A stretch of 64,000 nucleotides of DNA, from assembly GCF_017526105.1 (NCBI RefSeq), contig NZ_CP071839.1:5223001-5287000 (forward strand), read 5' to 3'. The notes beneath the pieces are model-generated. The model saw nothing but the letters and a program-made list of their open reading frames with translations. It was not told where the DNA came from and did no database searches. Shown piece after piece: positions 60,417-64,000 of the stretch (position 1 is its first letter; the number at the start of each line of letters is the position of its first letter). This stretch comes from Streptomyces cyanogenus (GTDB lineage Bacteria > Actinomycetota > Actinomycetes > Streptomycetales > Streptomycetaceae). Position numbers and translations under genes: made by a program.

Positions 60417-62222
60417 GTGTCGCAGGAGAAGTCTGTCCAGACCCGGGACGAGGACGGGTACGACTACGACGTGATCGTCGTCGGATCCGGGTTCGGCGGC
60501 TCGGTGTCCGCCCTTCGGCTCACCGAGAAGGGGTACAGAGTCGGCGTACTCGAAGCCGGACGCCGCTTCACGCGCGCCACGCTGCCCAAGAACTCCTGGG
60601 ACCTGAAGAACTACCTCTGGGCCCCGAAGCTCGGCATGTACGGCATCCAGCGCATCCACCTGCTGGGCAACGTCATGGTCCTCGCGGGCGCCGGCGTCGG
60701 CGGCGGCTCCCTCAACTACGCCAACACCCTCTACGTACCGCCGAAGGCCTTCTTCGACGACCCCCAGTGGCGGCACATCACCGACTGGCAGGAGGAGCTG
60801 AAGCCGTACTACGACCAGGCCCAGCGCATGCTCGGCGTGCGGCTCAACCCCACCATGACCCCCTCCGACGTGCACCTGAAGGCGGCGGCCCAGCGGATGG
60901 GCGTCGGCGACACCTTCCACCTGGCCCCGGTCGGCGTGTTCTTCGGCGACGGCAAGGACGCCGACGGCACGACGAAGGCCCGGCCCGGGGAGAAGGCGAG
61001 CGACCCGTACTTCGGCGGCGCCGGCCCCGACCGCAACGCCTGCACCGAGTGCGGCGAGTGCATGACCGGCTGCCGGCACGGCGCGAAGAACACCCTCAAC
61101 GAGAACTACCTCTACCTCGCCGAGAAGTCGGGCGCGGTCGTCCACCCCCTGACCACGGTCGTGTCCGTCACCGACGACTCGCGGGGCGGCTACGCGGTGG
61201 CGACCCTGCCGACCGACCGGAGGAAGAAGGGCAAGGGCCGGATCTTCACCGCCCGCAGGGTGGTCCTCGCGGCCGGCACCTACGGCACCCAGACCCTGCT
61301 GCACCGCATGAAGGCCGGCCGGCAGCTGCCGTACCTGTCCGCCCGGCTCGGCGACCTCACCCGCACCAACTCCGAGGCGCTGGTCGGCGCGCAGACCGAC
61401 AACCGCCGCTACCGCAGGGCCACCGGCGCGCCGAAGGCCGACTTCACGCGGGGCGTCGCCATCACGTCCTCGATCCACCCCGACGAGAACACCCACATCG
61501 AGCCGGTCCGCTACGGCAGGGGCTCCAACGCGATGGGCGGCCTGTCGATCCTCCAGGTGCCGTACGCGGAGGGCTCCTCGCGTGTCCTCGCCTGGCTGGC
61601 GAACGCGGCCCGGCACCCGCTGCTGGCCGCCCGTTCGCTGTCCAACCGGCGCTGGTCGGAGCGGACCATCATCGGCCTGGTCATGCAGTCCCTGGACAAC
61701 TCGCTGACCACGTACCTGAAGCCGGACGGGATCGGCAGGGGCCTGCTCACCGCGCGGCAGGGGCACGGCGCGCCCAACCCCAAGCAGATCAGGGCCGCGA
61801 GCGAGGCCGCCTCCGCGCTCGCCGCCGAGATCAACGGCTTCGCCGGCAGCAACGTCGGCGAGCTGATGGGCACCCCGCTCACCGCGCACTTCCTCGGCGG
61901 CTGCCCCATCGGCGACTCCCCGGAGACCGGTGTGATCGACCCGTACCACCGGCTCTACGGCCACCCCGGCATCTCGGTCGTGGACGGCGCCGCGGTCTCG
62001 GCGAACCTGGGCGTGAACCCCTCGCTGACGATCACCGCGCAGGCCGAGCGGGCGATGTCGTTCTGGCCGAACAAGGGCGAGGAGGATCCGCGGCCGGCGC
62101 CGGGGACGGCCTACGAGCGGCTGACGCCGGTGGAGCCGAAGGCCCCGGTGGTCCCGGCGGACGCGTTCGGCGCGCTGCGGCTGCCGTTCCTGGGGATGCC
62201 GGCGGTGCCCCCGAAGAAGTGA
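60417..62222 (+). CDS. GMC-family FAD oxidoreductase (cholesterol-oxidase-like) with a four-cysteine cluster
   Basis: The 601-residue flavoprotein starts at GTG and has the FAD motif DVIVVGSGFGGSVSALRL (about 18-35), AGAGVGGGSLNYAN and a C-terminal GGCPIGDSPETGVIDPYHRLYGHPG..VVDGA segment typical of the family. Cys209, 212, 215 and 219 form CxxCxxCxxxC (in NACTECGECMTGCRHGAKN), a pattern that would fit a [4Fe-4S] cluster. There is no signal peptide, so it is cytoplasmic. It is probably co-transcribed with the aldehyde dehydrogenase, suggesting consecutive alcohol and aldehyde oxidation. A terminator follows. Confidence 0.9.
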   Translation: MSQEKSVQTRDEDGYDYDVIVVGSGFGGSVSALRLTEKGYRVGVLEAGRRFTRATLPKNSWDLKNYLWAPKLGMYGIQRIHLLGNVMVLAGAGVGGGSLNYANTLYVPPKAFFDDPQWRHITDWQEELKPYYDQAQRMLGVRLNPTMTPSDVHLKAAAQRMGVGDTFHLAPVGVFFGDGKDADGTTKARPGEKASDPYFGGAGPDRNACTECGECMTGCRHGAKNTLNENYLYLAEKSGAVVHPLTTVVSVTDDSRGGYAVATLPTDRRKKGKGRIFTARRVVLAAGTYGTQTLLHRMKAGRQLPYLSARLGDLTRTNSEALVGAQTDNRRYRRATGAPKADFTRGVAITSSIHPDENTHIEPVRYGRGSNAMGGLSILQVPYAEGSSRVLAWLANAARHPLLAARSLSNRRWSERTIIGLVMQSLDNSLTTYLKPDGIGRGLLTARQGHGAPNPKQIRAASEAASALAAEINGFAGSNVGELMGTPLTAHFLGGCPIGDSPETGVIDPYHRLYGHPGISVVDGAAVSANLGVNPSLTITAQAERAMSFWPNKGEEDPRPAPGTAYERLTPVEPKAPVVPADAFGALRLPFLGMPAVPPKK

Positions 62223-62268
62223 CCACGGCGGCCCGGGCGGCACAACGGTGACCGCGGCCCGGCGGTAC

Positions 62269-62306
62269 AGAGGGACCTGCATCCCCCTCCGAAGGCAGGT
62301 CCCTCT
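62269..62306 (+). terminator. Terminator after the GMC oxidoreductase gene
   Basis: A perfect 12-bp stem, AGAGGGACCTGC with GCAGGTCCCTCT, encloses a 14-nt loop, 46 nt past the stop. Confidence 0.85.
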
Positions 62307-62805
62307 CGCCGTTTCTTGATCCGGCAGGTTTGATCAGCGAAAAGCGAGAAGGGTTGCTCCGGAGGTCCGGGATTTTCGTGTGAGGCGGGTCACACCGTGT
62401 TGGGTGCCTGTTCGCGGGCATGACGAAGGGCCCCGCGGGACGGAGAGGCCGCGGGGCCCTTCTCTCGGTCAGCACCGGCGTCAGGGCAGCGCCGGTGCCC
62501 GGGAAGCGGCGCCGGGGGTTGCACCGCCTGTTCGTGTGCCCTGTGGCCTGTCTTCGGTTCTCCGCCGGCCGGCCCCGGGCGTCCCCGGAGCCGGCCGTTC
62601 TCTTGGGTGACCGGGCTGCTGTCCCCTGCCGTCCGGTCACTGCCGGAGCGAGGTCCCACGGCGTACGGCACGACCCGTACGCCTCATCGCTCCAGCGAGC
62701 CACGCGTGGTTCTGTCGGGCCCGCCCCTGGCTGGCACGGACACCCCGCTCAACGAGGCGGTGCACGGGCCGGTCACGCGCCGTACGGGTGAGAGCGGGAC
62801 CGAAC
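62307..62805. other. Gene-free 500-nt gap with a further terminator
   Basis: I support no gene here. The segment after the first terminator contains a relatively AT-rich patch (62310-62375) with TTGATC at 62317 and TTGCTC at 62354. It is followed by a second strong hairpin at 62425-62462, leaving room for a short transcript. The rest (62470-62800) is GC-rich with small inverted repeats and no recognisable function. Confidence 0.5.
62425..62462. terminator. Second terminator hairpin in the gap before chorismate mutase
   Basis: GAAGGGCCCCGCGG pairs perfectly with CCGCGGGGCCCTTC (14 bp) around a 10-nt loop. It is too far from the GMC gene to be its primary terminator, since another lies between them. 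Confidence 0.75.
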
Positions 62806-63081
62806 TCAGATACGACCCCGGCTCAGCTCCAGCAGAGTCATGGCGAGGCTGGTGCCGGGCTTGCCGAGGGCGTCCCGGTAGCGGGCGAGGATCTCCATCT
62901 CGCGGGAGAGGTGCACCCGCCGGCCGCCGGAGGCGATCCGGGTCTGCTGGACGACGGCGGAGACGGCCATCCGCTCCTGGACGAGGCCGATGATCCGGTC
63001 GTCGAGCGCGTCGATGCGCTCACGGGCGTCGGCGATGATCGTCTCCGGGCCGGCGGCCGCTTCCGGGCTGGTGGTGGTCAT
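62806..63081 (-). CDS. Small monofunctional chorismate mutase (AroQ class)
   Basis: The 91-residue protein converts chorismate to prephenate, the branch point to Phe and Tyr. It is all-helical, with the AroQ pattern: RERIDALDDRIIGLVQERMAVSAVVQQTR in helix 1 and EMEILARYRDALG with the later catalytic residues. There is no signal peptide. AAGGAG lies eight bases before the ATG. The gene is preceded by a leader peptide and terminator (annotated separately), which suggests control by aminoacyl-tRNA supply. guaA is divergent. Confidence 0.9.
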   Translation of the reverse strand: MTTTSPEAAAGPETIIADARERIDALDDRIIGLVQERMAVSAVVQQTRIASGGRRVHLSREMEILARYRDALGKPGTSLAMTLLELSRGRI

Positions 63082-63140
63082 GTCGGGGCTCCTTGTCGGG
63101 AGGGTGGTCGCCCCGGGACGACAGGACCCGGAAAACGACA

Positions 63141-63171
63141 GGCGCCCCGGGCCTTGTCGGCCCGGGGCGCC
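63141..63171 (-). promoter_or_regulatory. Putative attenuator hairpin upstream of chorismate mutase
   Basis: GGCGCCCCGGGCC pairs perfectly with GGCCCGGGGCGCC (13 bp) around a five-base loop. On the minus strand it is followed by TGTCGTTTT, an intrinsic-terminator arrangement, yet it stands between a leader peptide and the chorismate mutase start. GGCCCG within the leader-peptide region (about 63221-63226) could instead pair with CGGGCC of the first arm. Confidence 0.7.
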
Positions 63172-63194
63172 TGGGAAGTCGCTTGGCGGTTCGC

Positions 63195-63266
63195 TCAAGC
63201 AGCACGACCATGGCAGCCGGCGGGCCGGATGCCATAGGTAAAGACGAAGGTCGAGTGCTTGCGCAT
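63195..63266 (-). CDS. Putative Phe/Tyr leader peptide for attenuation
   Basis: A 23-codon frame on the minus strand opens MRKHSTFVFTYG and ends HGRAA. Two Phe and one Tyr codon fall within five residues (TTC, TTT, TAT), a concentration expected of a Phe/Tyr-sensing leader. CATACT lies seven bases upstream of its ATG, so the message may be leaderless. The stop is 24 nt before the attenuator hairpin and the chorismate mutase gene starts about 115 nt downstream. The assignment is from sequence pattern only. Confidence 0.65.
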   Translation of the reverse strand: MRKHSTFVFTYGIRPAGCHGRAA

Positions 63267-63364
63267 GCGGGCCAGTATGCCATGGCGGCTCGTCTCGGAG
63301 GTCGCGCGGCCGCCCCGTTAGAATCGGAAGCACAGACCCCCGCCCGACCACCAGAAGGCACCCC

Positions 63365-64000
63365 GTGTCATCAGCGACCCAGTCTGCCGCCACCCCCGAC
63401 ACCGTCCTGGTCGTCGACTTCGGCGCGCAGTACGCCCAGCTCATCGCCCGTCGCGTCCGCGAGGCGCGGGTCTACAGCGAGATCGTGCCCAGCACCATGC
63501 CGGTGGCCGAGATGCTCGCCAAGAACCCCGCGGCGATCATCCTCTCCGGCGGCCCCTCGTCCGTGTACGAGGAGGGCGCTCCCACCCTCGACCGCGAGAT
63601 CTTCGAGGCCGGCGTCCCCGTCTTCGGCATGTGCTACGGCTTCCAGCTCATGGCGCAGTCCCTCGGCGGCACCGTCGACAACACCGGCGCCCGCGAGTAC
63701 GGCCGTACCGACCTGCACGTCTGCAGGAACTCCTCCACCCTCTTCGAGGGCACCCCGGACGAGCAGCACGTGTGGATGTCGCACGGCGACGCCTGCTCCG
63801 CCGCCCCCGAGGGCTTCACGGTGACCGCGTCCACGGACGTCGTCCCGGTCGCCGCCTTCGAGAACGACGACAAGAAGCTGTACGGCGTCCAGTACCACCC
63901 CGAGGTCATGCACTCCACGCACGGCCAGCAGGTGCTGGAGCACTTCCTCTACCGCGGTGCCGGCCTGAAGCCGAACTGGACCACCGGCAACGTGATCGAG
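63365..64000 (+). CDS. guaA: GMP synthase (glutamine-hydrolysing), 5' part
   Basis: GuaA aminates XMP to GMP using glutamine and ATP. The visible 212 codons are the class I glutamine amidotransferase domain and the start of the linker: VVDFGAQYAQLIARRVRE, LSGGPSSVYEEGAP, the nucleophile Cys in FGMCYGFQLM and the His/Glu pair in QYHPEV. The ATP-pyrophosphatase and dimerisation domains lie beyond the window. The GTG start (MSSATQSAATPDTV) follows AGAAGG. A -10-like TAGAAT lies at 63319-63324. It is divergent from the chorismate mutase leader. Confidence 0.96.
   Translation, partial: MSSATQSAATPDTVLVVDFGAQYAQLIARRVREARVYSEIVPSTMPVAEMLAKNPAAIILSGGPSSVYEEGAPTLDREIFEAGVPVFGMCYGFQLMAQSLGGTVDNTGAREYGRTDLHVCRNSSTLFEGTPDEQHVWMSHGDACSAAPEGFTVTASTDVVPVAAFENDDKKLYGVQYHPEVMHSTHGQQVLEHFLYRGAGLKPNWTTGNVIE

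Noticed and set aside
58380..62282. Very long antisense open frame (1300 codons) opposite the aldehyde dehydrogenase and GMC genes
   Set aside because: It mirrors the G/C-biased third positions of two well-recognised genes, has a Val/Gly/Ala/Asp-rich translation with no domain, and spans several real gene boundaries.
62420..62791. Plus-strand frame of 123 codons in the gap before chorismate mutase
   Set aside because: It starts inside a perfect terminator hairpin and its translation is an Arg/Gly/Pro/Ala mixture without signature.
63020..63361. Minus-strand frame of 113 codons upstream of chorismate mutase as a gene
   Set aside because: It runs in a different frame through the leader peptide and the attenuator hairpin and reaches into the chorismate mutase coding region; composition is random.

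Overview
The window is a contiguous, very GC-rich stretch of core chromosome from a Streptomyces species. The developmental pair whiD and bldM, a HrdB-controlling sigma factor of the ShbA type, a GroES/GroEL1 pair behind two CIRCE operators, an ECF42/DGPF pair, frequent GTG starts and strong third-position G/C bias all point to this genus. The gene order resembles what I recall of the Streptomyces coelicolor SCO47xx region (from memory, not searched). I saw no rRNA, canonical tRNA, insertion sequence, prophage or CRISPR array, and in a scan by eye I noticed no in-frame TTA codon.

Layout. 1-7.4 kb: cell-growth genes (a partial membrane protein, rplM-rpsI, glmM, a DUF389 protein with coaA, glmS). 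7.4-17.4 kb: a small secreted SH3-like protein, a dehydrogenase, acpS, the bifunctional NAD(P)HX repair enzyme, alr, an alpha/beta hydrolase and the t6A cluster tsaE / tsaB-rimI-tsaD, interrupted by a divergent YkuD-like protein that has lost its catalytic cysteine. 17.4-17.6 kb: an apparently free-standing structured RNA with its own promoter and terminator. 17.6-25.6 kb: a divergent GH3 glycosidase/LacI pair, an LCP cell-wall ligase, an FG-GAP propeller protein and the ECF42 system. 25.6-34.3 kb: a methyltransferase, two tandem deacetylase-like lipoproteins, groES-groEL1, a SnoaL fusion, a dehydrogenase, and a MOSC protein divergent from a LysR regulator. 34.4-40.4 kb: whiD and bldM divergent, then a 1-kb gene-free tract built on 30-bp repeats, the ShbA-type sigma factor, guaB and guaB3. 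40.5-44 kb: a sugar-nucleotide dehydrogenase homologue without its catalytic cysteine, and glpD. 44-58.6 kb: a serine hydrolase and six protein-kinase-like genes, interrupted by a divergent AraC/metallo-hydrolase pair. 58.7-64 kb: a GabD2-type aldehyde dehydrogenase, a GMC oxidoreductase, a small chorismate mutase behind a putative Phe/Tyr attenuator, and the start of guaA.

How the genes work together. Several neighbours serve the envelope: glmM and glmS make UDP-GlcNAc precursor, alr makes D-Ala, and the LCP protein, deacetylase-like lipoproteins, serine hydrolase and membrane kinases act at or across the membrane. Others serve nucleotides and translation (guaB, guaB3, guaA, rplM-rpsI, t6A genes).

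The most unusual signals are: (i) the kinase array, in which five proteins share a related extracellular domain, one is a pseudokinase with a roughly 280-residue insert in its activation segment, and a sixth lacks both the membrane anchor and any Ser/Thr in its activation loop; (ii) the Phe/Tyr leader peptide and terminator ahead of chorismate mutase; (iii) the orphan RNA at 17.4 kb, whose arms look tRNA-like; (iv) four enzyme-family members that have lost a key residue (YkuD-like, sugar-nucleotide dehydrogenase, GuaB3, second deacetylase); and (v) the 30-bp repeat tract between bldM and the sigma gene.
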